Source: Diphasiastrum complanatum
Lineage: Eukaryota > Streptophyta > Lycopodiopsida > Lycopodiales > Lycopodiaceae
Direction: 5' to 3'
DNA: 64,000 nucleotides
Assembly (NCBI GenBank): GCA_029204225.1
Contig: CM055111.1
Coordinates: 2,703,029 to 2,767,028 of the forward strand
Below the pieces are notes generated by a model, which had not been told where the DNA came from, did not search any database, and was given only the letters and a program-made list of their open reading frames with translations. The translations under genes and the position numbers were made by a program. Of the stretch, positions 21,566 to 32,164 are shown piece after piece. Each line of letters starts with the position of its first letter. Position 1 is the first letter of the stretch.

Positions 21566-22542
21566 CCCTTTATACTAGTCATGTGTGAACTAGCACCCGA
21601 GTCAATCCACCAAGGATCTTCTCCTTTGAAGCTTGTTGAAGAAAATATGGACATCATGAGAGAGTCCTCATGTGAACTCTCCTCCTCCTCCTCTTTGCTC
21701 ATGTTGGCTTGGCTTTGATCTTGCTTCCTCTTGAAGCATTCCGAGGCATAATGCCCCATCTTGCTACAATAGTAGCACTTCACCTTTGATTTGTCCTTCT
21801 TGACTTTGGTGGTTGATGGAGATGCCTTTGGGGGTCCTTCTTGATCCTCAAGCTTTGTATACTTCTTGAATGTTGATCCTTTGCCTTTGGACTTGCCTTT
21901 GCCTTTGGTGAAGAGAGCTTGGTCATCTCCACCTTGGATGGAAAGCCTATCCATCCTCTCTTGCATTTGGCTCCTTCTTGATTCCTCGGCCATGAGTGTG
22001 CCTTGGAGTTCTTCAAGTATGGGTAGCTTACCCATAATTGCATATCCCTGAACCAAATTGTCAAATTCAAAGCTTAGTCCATTCAATATGAGTTGAACAA
22101 GCTCTTCATCCTTGATAGGGTCACCTATAAAGGCTAGCTCTTTGTTCAATTCCTTTACTCTTAGGACAAAAGTATGTGCACTCTCTCCTTTCTTTTGATA
22201 GCTTCTATAGATTTGATTCTTCAAAGCTAACATTCTAGTTTGGTTCTTGGATTCATAGACCTTTTGCAAAGTCTCCCAAGCATCTTGAGCTGAAGTGCAA
22301 TCTCCTACCTCTCTTAAGAGTTCATTTGCAACATTCATTTTTATGCAATGTAGTGCAACATTGCACCTCTTGATGTATTTGGCTTTTTCTTGAGGATGAA
22401 TAGGTTCACCCTCCTTACCATTTACAATTTCCATCAGATCTTGCATGATCATGATAGATTCCATTCTAACTTTCCATATGGAATAGTTAGTTTTGTTGAG
22501 CCTTTCATTAGTATCCAAAAGATATGCATTTATAGATGCCAT
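21538..22542 (-). CDS. gag: M1 Gag and protease active site
   Basis: 334 codons from ATG 22542 (MASINAYLLDTNERLNKTNYSIWK). The copia Gag domain covers residues 10-190, a Lys/Gly-rich basic linker 210-250, a CCHC knuckle C256-C259-H264-C269, an acidic stretch 284-293, and the protease site WWIDSGASSHMT with DSG at 314-316. About ten codons later the frame shifts (one extra base, or two missing, at the T/C run near 21557) and stops at 21538. In copia elements Gag and Pol normally share one frame, so this looks like a mutation, although it is the only break in an otherwise intact young element. Confidence 0.9.
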   Translation of the reverse strand: MASINAYLLDTNERLNKTNYSIWKVRMESIMIMQDLMEIVNGKEGEPIHPQEKAKYIKRCNVALHCIKMNVANELLREVGDCTSAQDAWETLQKVYESKNQTRMLALKNQIYRSYQKKGESAHTFVLRVKELNKELAFIGDPIKDEELVQLILNGLSFEFDNLVQGYAIMGKLPILEELQGTLMAEESRRSQMQERMDRLSIQGGDDQALFTKGKGKSKGKGSTFKKYTKLEDQEGPPKASPSTTKVKKDKSKVKCYYCSKMGHYASECFKRKQDQSQANMSKEEEEESSHEDSLMMSIFSSTSFKGEDPWWIDSGASSHMTSIKGVFLFSLIL

Positions 22543-23341
22543 CTAGTCTCCTAATCAAGGACTTGACACAAATGAAGGTTACTTCTATTGATTTGATTGA
22601 AGGTCTACCTTATCCCACTTCTTAGGGACCTGAAAAGATCAGTAATAGACTTCCTATAAAGATCTAAGAATGATCTCTAACAAAATCAAATCATAGAATA
22701 CTAGAAACAATGCACTTGCTTGATTGAAGTAGACAATACTAGTAGAATTGCCCCTCTTTCTATAAAGAACATTAAAGCTTCCAAATGATCTGATCAAGAG
22801 TGAATTTCAGCAACCTAATATACTTCCAAAATCACTTGTAAAAGATCTAAATGGAACTTAATGAGGATGCAACACAATCTACTATCCAATCACAAGCAAA
22901 AAATGATCAAAATTGATGAAAAATTGATCTAATTTGGTGCATAAGTCAAGCAATGGTTGGACTGAACCTAAATCACTTTAGGAGGTGTCTACTACACCTT
23001 AGAACAGCCTTGAAGAGTCCCCAAAACTCTGATATTCCCTCTCCTTGAATGCTAGAAAGCCTCCTCTATGAAATCACCTTCAAAACTTGCTTAGAAATCA
23101 ATGCTTGGAGCAAGCAAAACTTGCTATCTTGGTAATGTGAATTGAATTCAACTTTGCCTCTGGTTTTAGACACCTAAACACCTGCAAATGAAGTCACACA
23201 ACACCAATCTCCAATGTATTTGACTCACTTTGAGTTCTAGAATCAATACTAGATGCTAAGATCCAATCTACACAAGATTTAGATCAAAAATTGTGATCAA
23301 ATTGAATGAAAACCAAGGATTTAGCTCATTTCAGCCTTTAG
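22543..23341 (-). other. M1 5' untranslated leader
   Basis: The 800 bp between the PBS and the gag ATG on the minus strand. AT-rich, no coding frame. It is the expected site for packaging signals. Confidence 0.7.
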
Positions 23342-23353
23342 GCTCTGATACCA
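23342..23353 (-). promoter_or_regulatory. M1 primer-binding site (tRNA-Met)
   Basis: The plus strand reads GCTCTGATACCA, i.e. TGGTATCAGAGC in element orientation, directly next to the LTR end. It pairs with the 3' end of initiator tRNA-Met to prime minus-strand DNA. Confidence 0.9.
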
Positions 23354-24025
23354 TGTAAAAATTACAGCAAATAAGGATCCTAAAAAACTTGAAATGATGA
23401 GGGAAACAATAGATTATGATTTCATAAGATTAGCACAAGTTGAACCATCAAAATCCATCAAAAATCTATGCTTGAACCTCACTAAATGGCCCAAATCCTT
23501 GAAGAAGGCTTCACACGTGTGAAAGTACGGCCTCCCACAGTCTGAGTACTGTACACCAGACCTAAATTCAATCCTATAATCATTAGTAATCACAAGTACT
23601 CAAACAATTATGAACATTACACCATTATGAGAGAAAAATCATGAAATTGCTTGATTGATTTTGGTGAGATATCATCACCTATATATACATGATCCATCAC
23701 GGTTTTGGGCAGGTATGAGTAGCCCTAAACCTATCCCTAATGCTAATTTTGGTGGATCTTTCATCCCTACCAAGTTAGGGTTGGAATCTTGGAGATCCCT
23801 CAACAATGCAAAAATTACCAAAAATAGCTCCTATTTTTTCTCCCTTGTATCTAAGCATAATTTGGACTCATTCCAAAGGTTCTAACAATTAGGTCTACTT
23901 GAGAACATCCTTATGAATGGAATCCTATGCTATTTGGCACGTGTGACAAGCCACATCATGACCATCTAACTATTTACAAGTCATATGACCAAAACTAGTC
24001 AAGCTAGAATTGTGAATTTTTAACA
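23354..24025 (-). mobile_element. M1 5' LTR
   Basis: 672 bp, nearly identical to 17878-18558. It lacks about ten bases near 23617 relative to the other LTR. The palindrome TTCACACGTGTGAA is at 23510-23523 and a TATATATA promoter box near 23680. It would drive M1 transcription to the left. Confidence 0.92.
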
Positions 24026-24030
24026 AAGAA

Positions 24031-25029
24031 CAAGGAAAAACTCAGGTGTTTCTTTTGTGGAAAGAAAGGACACTTTGCCTCAGAATTCTACTTGAAGAAG
24101 AATCAAGTTTTCCAAAGCATGAAAGGAAGTGGAGAGAGTGGACAAGAGTATGTCCTTAGGATCAAATCTCTTAACAAGAAGTTAAGTGCAATAGGAGAGA
24201 AGATCCAAGATCAAGAACTAGTACAAATCATCTTGAATGGTCTAGGTGATGAGTTCACCAACTTAGTCCGATCATTTGCCATTCAAGACTCTCTTCCATC
24301 ATTGAAAAGTTGCACAATGTTCTTGTGGCCGAGGAGAGTAGGCTTCTACACCTCAAGACAAGAGTGGATAGCATGTCACTTAATGGAGGAGAGGAGAAAG
24401 CTAACTTTACATCTAAAGGCAAGAAAAAGCAAAATCCATTCAAGAAAAATCAAGGCAAGGAGGCCGAGATGAAGAATGAAGGATCTACCTCCAAAGGCAA
24501 AGTGAAGAACAAGGCAAAACGAAAGTGTTTCTTTTGTGGAAAGAAAGGACACTTTGCCTCAGAATGCTACTTGAAGAAGAATCAACAAGCCAAAGGAGAT
24601 CAAGGGAACATTGCTCAAGAGGAAGAAGAAGAGGATGGATTCAACACATCCTTAATGGTTGCATCTACACCAACTTCAAGTCAAGACACATGGTGGATAG
24701 ATAGTGAGGCTAGTTCCCACATGTCTTTTAACAAGCATTATTTTTCTACTCTTCTATCTTGTAATGACTCTAAGAAGTCAATATACATTGCTAGTGATCA
24801 AGCATGCAAGATAGATGGCATAGGATCTATACCTCTTTGCTTAGGCACATCTAAAAGGATAGATCTAGATAATGTTTTGTATGTTCCTACCATTTCAAGA
24901 AACTTGCTTAGTGTAGGACAATTAATGGACAATGGACTAGATGTACATTTCAAGAATGGAGTTCGTTCCATCTTAAAATATGATAAGTGCATAGCCAGTG
25001 GCATTAAGCAAGGTAGACTTTTCAAGTAA
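24031..25029 (+). pseudogene. gag: A-left Gag knuckle, duplicated Gag copy and protease
   Basis: 24031-24100 finishes the first gag copy, with its mutated knuckle. At 24101 the sequence jumps back: 24101-24579 repeats the Gag segment of 17468-17877 plus 24031-24100, and the junction shares AATCAA. The second copy is open from 24310: basic linker, knuckle CFFCGKKGHFASEC at 24526-24567, protease WWIDSEASSHMS (DSG changed to DSE), and GIGSIPLCLGTSKRIDL, ending at TAA 25027-25029. Frameshift near 24300 within the second copy. Confidence 0.8.
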
Positions 25030-26397
25030 TTGGATGCTAATGTTGCAAGTGAAAGTGTGAACTTGGCTAGGGAGGAGCTATCTCAAGTGGAGCTTTGGCA
25101 TAAGAGATTAGGCTATCCTAATCTTCAATCTATGGAGTCAATGGCAATCAAGGAACTAGCTCTCGGCCTACCCAGAGCTTTCAAGAAGTGTGGAAAGATG
25201 TGTGGGGCATGTTGCCTTGCAAAGTCACACAAATCTTCTTACAAGAGATCTTCTTCAAGATCTCTCTCTCCCTTGGATCTCATACATTTTGATGTACATA
25301 GTTTTTCACATGCAAGTAATGGAGGTGCCTTGGTGTATGTAACTTTTATAGATGATTGTACTAGATTCACATGGATTGAGTTACTATAAAAAAAAAAGTC
25401 TTGTTTATGAAGCTTTCATTAAGTTCAAGTCTCTAGTAGAGAAAATGGAATAGCTGAGAGGAAAACCAGATCTTTATGTGAATGTGCTAAAGCAATTCGA
25501 GTAGCAGCTTCTTTGCCTATGGATTATTGGGGTGAAGCTATAAATTGTGCAAACTATTTGTGCACTAGATTACCTCACAATGCACTTGCTGGAAAATCAC
25601 CTTTTGAAGTCTTGTTTAAGAAGAAATCTAAGGTAGATCACCTTAGAGTTTTTGGTTGTGCTTGCTTTGTTAATATGCCCTTGGAAACGAGGAAAAGAGA
25701 TGATCCCAATTCTATTAAAGGGGTCATGGTTGGATATGCATCCAACAAGAAAGCTTACAGAATCTATGTTCCCTCTACCTCAACTACAATTGAGAATAGG
25801 GATGTTATATTCCATGAAGATCAGAAATACATTCTTGAGGAGGCCGAGTTCAAAGATTCTCACAAAGATACTCCAATCATCACCCTTGAAGACTATCATG
25901 GAGAGATGGGGCCGAGAATTGAGGAGGAGTCACCTCGAATCTTTTCACCAAGGACATCTCAAAGAGAAAGATTCGAGCCTAGAAGGCTTACCTATGAAGA
26001 TAGAGGCAAGCAAGTGGAAATCAACTCCACTAATTGTGCTTATTTTATTTCTCATGAGGAGCCAAAGGATGTATATGATGCACTCAACTCAAAGGAATGG
26101 TACCTTGCCATGAAGGAGGAATATGAAACTTTGATGGCCAATAAGACATGGGAGCTTGTGGATCTTCCATCCAACAAGCACATCATTGGTTGCAAGTGGG
26201 TTTTTCGAGTCAAGTATAATCAAGATGGCACAATCAACAAGTATAAGGCTAGGCTTTGTGCTAAAGGTTTTGCTCAAGTTTATGGACTTGATGATGAGGA
26301 GATCTTTGCCCCAGTTGCAAAGATGTTATCAATTAGAATCATAATTTCTCATGCTTATTTTTTTCAATTGGCAAGTTCTTCAACTAGATGTCTCTAA
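25030..26397 (+). pseudogene. pol: A-left integrase and start of RT
   Basis: The pre-integrase motif LWHKRLGYPNLQSME...CGACCLAK is at about 25092-25220. Integrase begins LIHFDVHSFSHASNGG: the first catalytic Asp is retained (FD) although the usual HSD is HFD. After an A-run and stop at 25387 about 230 bp are missing: KFKSLVEK joins directly to NGIAERKTRS, deleting the second catalytic Asp. The C-terminal integrase domain and RT start (ELVDLPSNKHIIGCKWVF, FAPVAKMLSIR) then read open to 26397. Integrase is non-functional. Confidence 0.8.
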
Positions 26398-27600
26398 TGC
26401 ATTTCTAAATGGGTATCTAGAAGAAGAGATTTATATGGATCAGCCTATTGGGTTCATCCATGACAAAGAAAAAGTTTACTTGCTCTTCAAAAGTTTATAT
26501 GGATTGAAACAAGCTCCAAGGTCATGGTATTCTCAACTTAGCACCTTTCTTGAGTCACTAGGGTTTAATCTTGATAACTATGATCCTTCCTTATATGTCA
26601 AGTTTTTTGATAAAGATATTGTCATTCTTCTTATTTATGTTGGTGATATCATTCTGACAGAAAGTAGTATCAAGTTAGTTGAGGAAACCAAGATTGCACT
26701 TGGAAAAGAGTTCAAGATGCAAGATCTTGGAAAAATTCACTATATTCTAGTATTAGAGATTGACTTTCTTAAAGATAAAACTTTTGTATGTCAATCCAAG
26801 TATGTTCTTTCAATGTTAAAGAAGTTCAATATGTTGAATTGTAAGAGTATAGAAACACATATGGAGCAAAATGTAAAGGACTCTAACAAAGGTGATGAAA
26901 GATCCTTCGTGGACATCACACTTTTTAGAAGTCTTATAGGCTCCTTAATTTGGCTCACAATAACTAGACCTGACATAAGCTTTAGTGTTCATAAGTTGAG
27001 CTAGGCTATGCAAAATCCTATTATCTATCATTGGAAAATGGCCAAGAGAGTGCTTAGATATATATCTTCAACTTTTGATTTTGGTTTATTGTATAAAAGT
27101 GAAGATCTTTCTATTATTGGTTATTCCAACTCGGATTTTGCAAGTGATAGAGCAGATCAAAAATCTACAAGTGCTTATGTCATATATCTTGGAGGAAACT
27201 TGATATCTTGGCTTTCCCAAAAGCAAGATACTATATCACTCTCTTCTTGAAGCTGAGTACAAGGCACTCACTACAACAACAAAGGAAGTGCTTTGGATCA
27301 AGAGGTTACTAGTGGAACTAAAGATAATCTTCGAATAGGATCTACCTATGATCATGTCTGACAACATTTCAGCTCAAGACCTTTCCAACAACCCAATATT
27401 CCATGAAGGAGCAAGCATATCGAAGTTGCACATCACTTCGTGAGAGAGAATCTCATTGGAGGGGAAATCAATTTGGAGCACATCGACACATCATCTTGTA
27501 TTGCTGATATGCTCACCAAACCTTTGAGCAAAAGTTTCTTCATCAAGCATAGAGCCAATCTTGGAGTTATACCAAGATCCATGTTCAAATCAATATATAT
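26351..27600 (+). pseudogene. pol: A-left RT and RNase H
   Basis: RT continues in another frame: LDVSNAFLNGYLEEEIYMDQ, SLYGLKQAPRSWY, then LLIYVGDII with the catalytic box YVGD at 26636-26647, one metal-binding Asp lost. RNase H follows through single stops (27002) and a frameshift at about 27247 (LSSSEAEYKALTTTTKEVLW-like). MRENLIGGEINLEHIDTSSCIADMLTKPLS ends near 27600. A PPT-like AGGTGGAG precedes the LTR. Confidence 0.8.
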
Positions 27601-27615
27601 TATTTTTAGGTGGAG

Positions 27616-28411
27616 TGTTAAAATTGGAAAAACAATCCATATTGATTTCTTGGCTTGCTACAAATGTTGTACCATGCAAGTATGTAGCTCATAAATGCAA
27701 AATGCCAAGTTTGGCCTACATAGAACTCGAGCTACATGATTATGTAATGTCTAGATTGAAGAATACAACTTGCACATAGTTTGTAGATATAGAATTAGCA
27801 AAGCCATGCTTGTAGAAACTCGTGGCAATTCACATGCATTAATTGTAAGTGATCCATAGTGACATGCAAGGCATGCACAAAGTGTAATGGACACATGCAT
27901 GATGATTTGTACTTTGTTAATTAGAACTAGCACACTTGTAAAAAGTTGGTAGAATTTTATGCATGGCAAGTGACAAATGTCACATAGACTCAAGATGCAC
28001 TTTAGTTGTCATTTTGGAATGGATGGATGTGGTTCTACCTTGAGCTACCTCAAACTCCATAAATATGTGTAGCTCTCCTCACAATCAATGATGACGAACC
28101 AAAGTTTTGTAGCTACAGCTCATGCCATTTTGGATCTAAACTATTTTGCTTGTTATCTCTCTAGATTTCTCTCTCTAACTCGTGTTAAAGCTAATGCTAA
28201 TACACTGAAATCTTGTACTTGTGTTCATTATTTGATTCATTGCTATCATATTCAGTCGCTTAGCATGCTAGATTGTGGATAAGCCATTTCTTCTGAACTA
28301 GATCTTGCTAATCAATCTAGAATCAGGTTATTGTGCCAATCACAAAGCTTAATCAAGATCAATCATACTTGTGGACATATCCCACACGTGTGAATTTTGG
28401 AAATTTTGTCA
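27616..28411 (+). mobile_element. Family A LTR shared by A-left (3') and A-right (5')
   Basis: 796 bp, TGTTAAAATT ... AATTTTGTCA. It is preceded by A-left pol and a PPT and followed at once by a tRNA-Met PBS and the A-right leader, so it serves two elements. It matches 33871-34667 with roughly four per cent differences counted by eye. CACACGTGTG is at 28383-28392. Confidence 0.9.
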
Positions 28412-28424
28412 TGGTATCAGAGCC
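28412..28424 (+). promoter_or_regulatory. A-right primer-binding site (tRNA-Met)
   Basis: TGGTATCAGAGCC directly follows the LTR terminal CA. Confidence 0.9.
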
Positions 28425-29180
28425 AAATTAAGCTTTGCATGCTAACATCTATGATTCTACAAGAAACTGAGAGCTAAATCAAGCAAAAAAGTAGTTCTGC
28501 ACTTTTTCTCACCTTTCTCTGAAGTGTATTTGGATCAAATCGGATTGAAACTAATCTTTCAGACCTGAAATGTGGTAGTACAGAATTCTAGAATTCCGCA
28601 TGTGTGAAAATCAGAGATTTTTAGTCCCTTTGTTCTCCTTGCTTATAGATCCAAAGATAGCAGTCTTATAACTTAATGAAAAGCTTATAATCTGTACTTT
28701 CCATATAGATTAAAAACAAATCAATCTAATGTGTCTATCAAAAGCTATAAGCTCTTAAACAAGTTAAGGATAGGTCCAAAATCTGAGTGACAACATTTTA
28801 ATTTGATTCAATCTTGCTTTGTTCTGAATCCATTGTTTTGAGCATCCTACATAAGAAACTGAAGATCAATACTGAGTTTGAAGTAATGAACACCTTTTGA
28901 GCCTTCTGAGAGTCAATTGCGTTTTCTTTTGAATCATTCCACACGTGCCAAAAGTAGGATTCAAGCTAGCCAAAGTGTCGCAATCCACTTTGTGTGTCTG
29001 ATCTAGATAACTTGTTTTGTGGAATATTTGAGAGTCATCTCAAATACAGTTGCAAGTGTTTCACATAGGAAGGTAGTACGTCCTTGAAAATACCTATAGT
29101 GAAAGAGAGCATCAATTCTAAGTCTAATTGGAACAAGCTCAAACATATCTCAGTCCAATAACTAATAAGTCTTCATTAAA

Positions 29181-30686
29181 ATGGCATCTCAGGGAGGATA
29201 TCTTCTAGAAGCCAGTGAAAGACTAAACACGTCTAATTACTCAATTTGGAAGTTCAGAATGTAGTCTATTTTGATACTCTAGGATGTTATGGATATTGTG
29301 CTTGGTGTTGAGGAGGAGCCTCAAGCACAGGCTGAAATTCTTAACTATAAAAAAAGAGCTAGAATGGCTCTACATTTCATTAAGATGAATGTATCTAATG
29401 AAATTCTGAGAGAGATAGGATCTTGCACTACAGCCAAAGAATCTTGATATGCACTAATTACCATCTATGAAGCAAAGAATACTTCTAGAATACTCACTCT
29501 TAGGAATCAGATTTTCCAAAATTTCCAAAAAAGTGAACAAAGTGCATCTAACTATGTTCTGAGAGTTAAAGATTTACATAGAGAGCTTTCCTGTGTTGGT
29601 GTTACTATTAACCAAGATGAGCTAGTTCAAGTCATACTGAATGGCTTGAGAGATGACTATGATAATCTTGTTCAGTCTTTTGCTATTAAGGAGGAATTGC
29701 CTAATCTAGAAACTCTCTAAGGAATTATTATTTCTGAAGAATCTAGACAAAGCCATAAACCCTCCAGGATGAACAAACTCGAGCATGGTGGAACTGACAA
29801 AGCCCTCTTTGTCAAAGGCAAGCAGAAAGGAAGGAGTAAGAATCAGTTCTCTCAAGCTTCCAACAAAGACAAAGCCAAAGATCGAGACAAAGATGGTGAA
29901 GAGGATGATACATCTCATCCTTCTAACTCAAAGACCAAAAAGAAGAAAGTGAAGTGTTTCTTCTGTGGCAAGAAGGGGCACTATGCCTCTAATTGCTTCA
30001 AGAAGAAAAACCAACTCAAGCAAGCTAATCTCTCCAAAGAGATTGAAGAAGATTCTATTGCAAGTGATGGAGAAGGATCACTCATGGTGTCCAGTTTTTC
30101 TTCATCACCTTTCAAGAAAGATGGAGCTTGGTACATAGACAGTGGAGCTTCTTCACATATGTGCTATTCAAAGGAGTCATTTGACTCAATCTTACCTTTC
30201 AAAGGACTCAAGAGATTTATTTACACAACTAATGATCATGAGTGCCCAATAGAAGGAATTGGCAACATTCCATTGAAACTTGTTGTTTCAAAAGTTCTTG
30301 CACTTTCTAATGTTCTTTTCATTCCAAAGCTTACAAAGAACTTAATGAGTGTTGGAAAGTTGCTTGATAATGGTTGTGATTTAAAGTTCAACTCCAATAC
30401 TTGTTTTATCAAGAGACATGATGAGATCCTTGCTGATGGATCTAGATGTGGTGGAATTTTTAAGTTGAATTCTTATGAGAATGCAAACCTTTGTGAAGTT
30501 GCTTTGTTATCTAAGGAGGAGCTGTGGCATAGAAGGTTGGGTCATCCTAACTTTAAATCTATGTCTTCTATGGTTAAGAAGGTGAAGGCTATTGGTCTTC
30601 CAAAATCTCTTTCTAAAGATTTCAAGCCTTTGAGGCTTGTGCCGTTGCAAAGTCACACAAAAAGCCATATCATAAGTCTTTTATAA
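29181..30686 (+). pseudogene. gag: A-right Gag, protease and pre-integrase
   Basis: ATG 29181 starts MASQGGYLLEASERLNTSNYSIWK, a copia Gag. Stops near 29264, 29281 and 29444 and the TAA at 29718 break the N-terminal half, but ILTLRNQIFQNFQK and LVQVILNGLRDDYDNLVQSF are clear. From 29769 the frame is open for 305 codons: basic linker, knuckle CFFCGKKGHYASNC (about 29955-29996), protease AWYIDSGASSHM with DSG intact (about 30140), then LWHRRLGHPNF (about 30523). A frameshift near 30640 disrupts the second zinc-binding pair. Confidence 0.8.
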
Positions 30687-30700
30687 AGACTACTCATCCT

Positions 30701-31192
30701 TTGGAGCTTATACACTCAGATGTACATTTTTCCTCTTCTAAAATTATTGGTGGTGCAACATGTTTTGTCACCTTTATTGATGACTTTACTAGATATACTT
30801 GGTTGTATCTACTTTCTTCAAAGGCTATGGTTTTTTATCACTTCCTAGTCTTCAAAGCTTATGTTGAGAAACAATTTTCTTTCAAAGTTAAAGTTTTAAG
30901 ATGTGATGGAGGAGGTAAATACATCTCCAACAAGTTTCATGAATATTGTGAAGGTGAAGGAATAAAGAGAGAGTTTTCTTGTGCTTATTCTCCATCTCAA
31001 AATGGAGTACCTGAAAGGAAAAACAGATCTTTATGTGAATGTGCCAAAGAAATTCGAATAGCAGCTTCTTTGCCTATTGATTATTGGGGTGAAGCTATAA
31101 ATTGTGCAAACTATTTGTGCAATAGATTACCTCACAATGCACTTGCTGGAAAATCACCTTTTGAAGTCTTGTTTAAGAAGAAACCTAAGTGT
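30701..31192 (+). pseudogene. pol: A-right integrase core, first copy
   Basis: Open 164 codons: MELIHSDVHFSSSKIIGG (first Asp), FIDDFTRYTWLYLL, VLRCDGGGKYISNKF (second Asp; GGEY reads GGKY) and NGVPERKNRSLCE (catalytic Glu), then integrase C-terminal text to FKKKPK. At 31193 it breaks into unrelated sequence, so the chromodomain-free C-terminus and RT are missing from this copy. Confidence 0.85.
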
Positions 31193-32164
31193 TGACAAAT
31201 CCCCTGCTCTAGAGGACCTGTTGTTTACTTTTCTGCTTCTTGCTTACAGATCTATTTATTGCCTGTTACCGAACTCGTTTGGGCATTACTTGACTGTTTC
31301 TTATGTGTTACAATGCCCAAGCCAGGCAGAAACGGATTGAATAACTCTGTAGTATAGATTTTCTTTGTCCTACCTGTCAGAGGACTACTCAGGGACGTCA
31401 CTCTTGAACGTACTTACATTCTACATAGGATGCAAGCCAAGAACACTCATTGACAGATCAGCATGCAAACCAATGAACGTTCAGTAGTTTCTACTACTAC
31501 TTACTCTAAAAATGGATTGAAATCAGATCCTACACTACATTGAACTGAGCTACATTTGCATAAACTGATAAACAAGAAACAAGAACTAATCTATAGGATG
31601 TTAGAAGTCCAAGAATCAAGAAACTAACCAGCCTTTTGATTTTTGGACATCCCAAGAACATCAAGAACTAGAATGTCAGAGAATATGCAAGATTTATGCC
31701 ACATTTTTAGCCTCTTTAGTTTACTTGAATGCTGGCTCCTACATTAATCCACAAGAAAACAAGAAATCTAATCCACAACTAGGAAAGCAAGAACACTAAT
31801 CCACTCTAAATCCACAACCACACACAATATGAATGGAAGGGCATGATCATAGGGGCATCACTTAAGAAAATCATCATGATCAAGGAGCTTAGTGTAGCAT
31901 CAAACTCATGGAAAATCTTCTTATTAAGCATGGAGTAGATACAATGCAAAAAGCTCCTCTTCGCAAAGAGGGAGTCTCTTAAATAAGCAAGAGATCTCCT
32001 TAGGGGGCATCCTAGTGGAATTTCCACATTTCACAAATTACAAGTGGAATATTGCTCTCCACTAGAGGTCACCACCAAAAGGTGGCTCACTCTACTTTCT
32101 TTAAGAGGGGTCTACTTGCATTTATTGTATCTGCTTAGAAATACAAGTTCTTACATGGTCATTC
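31193..32164 (-). other. 970-bp filler, probably a minus-strand LTR fragment
   Basis: Non-coding segment between the two integrase copies. Read on the minus strand it has LTR-like composition, including TTATTTAAGAG (TATA-like, near 31980) followed by pyrimidine-rich text. No TG...CA pair or target duplication was found, and flanks do not rejoin as one A sequence. It is therefore not a simple insertion. Confidence 0.4.

Larger units (their letters stand above)
17873..24030 (-). mobile_element. Nested copia element M1 with target duplication AAGAA
   Basis: A complete LTR retrotransposon on the minus strand. Target duplications AAGAA lie at 17873-17877 and 24026-24030. LTRs are at 17878-18558 and 23354-24025. 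The tRNA-Met PBS is at 23342-23353, gag at 21538-22542 and pol at 18573-21565. By eye the LTRs differ by about three substitutions and two indels in 670 bp, so the insertion is young. One frameshift after the protease active site is the only coding lesion I found. Confidence 0.93.
17209..28411 (+). mobile_element. Copia element A-left, 5'-truncated, interrupted by M1
   Basis: Plus-strand copia: gag (17209-17877 and 24031-24600), protease, integrase, RT, RNase H (to about 27560) and LTR (27616-28411). The 5' LTR and PBS are absent; gag starts directly against a gypsy LTR fragment. M1 is inserted in gag with the 5-bp target duplication AAGAA. Element-internal lesions: a 480-bp gag duplication, an integrase-core deletion near 25440, several frameshifts, and RT motif YVGD instead of YVDD. 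It is dead. Its 3' LTR also serves as the 5' LTR of A-right. Confidence 0.8.

Noticed and set aside
31806-32027. Minus-strand 73-codon frame in the A-right filler
   Set aside because: No domain; the surrounding sequence is LTR-like, so it is probably non-coding.
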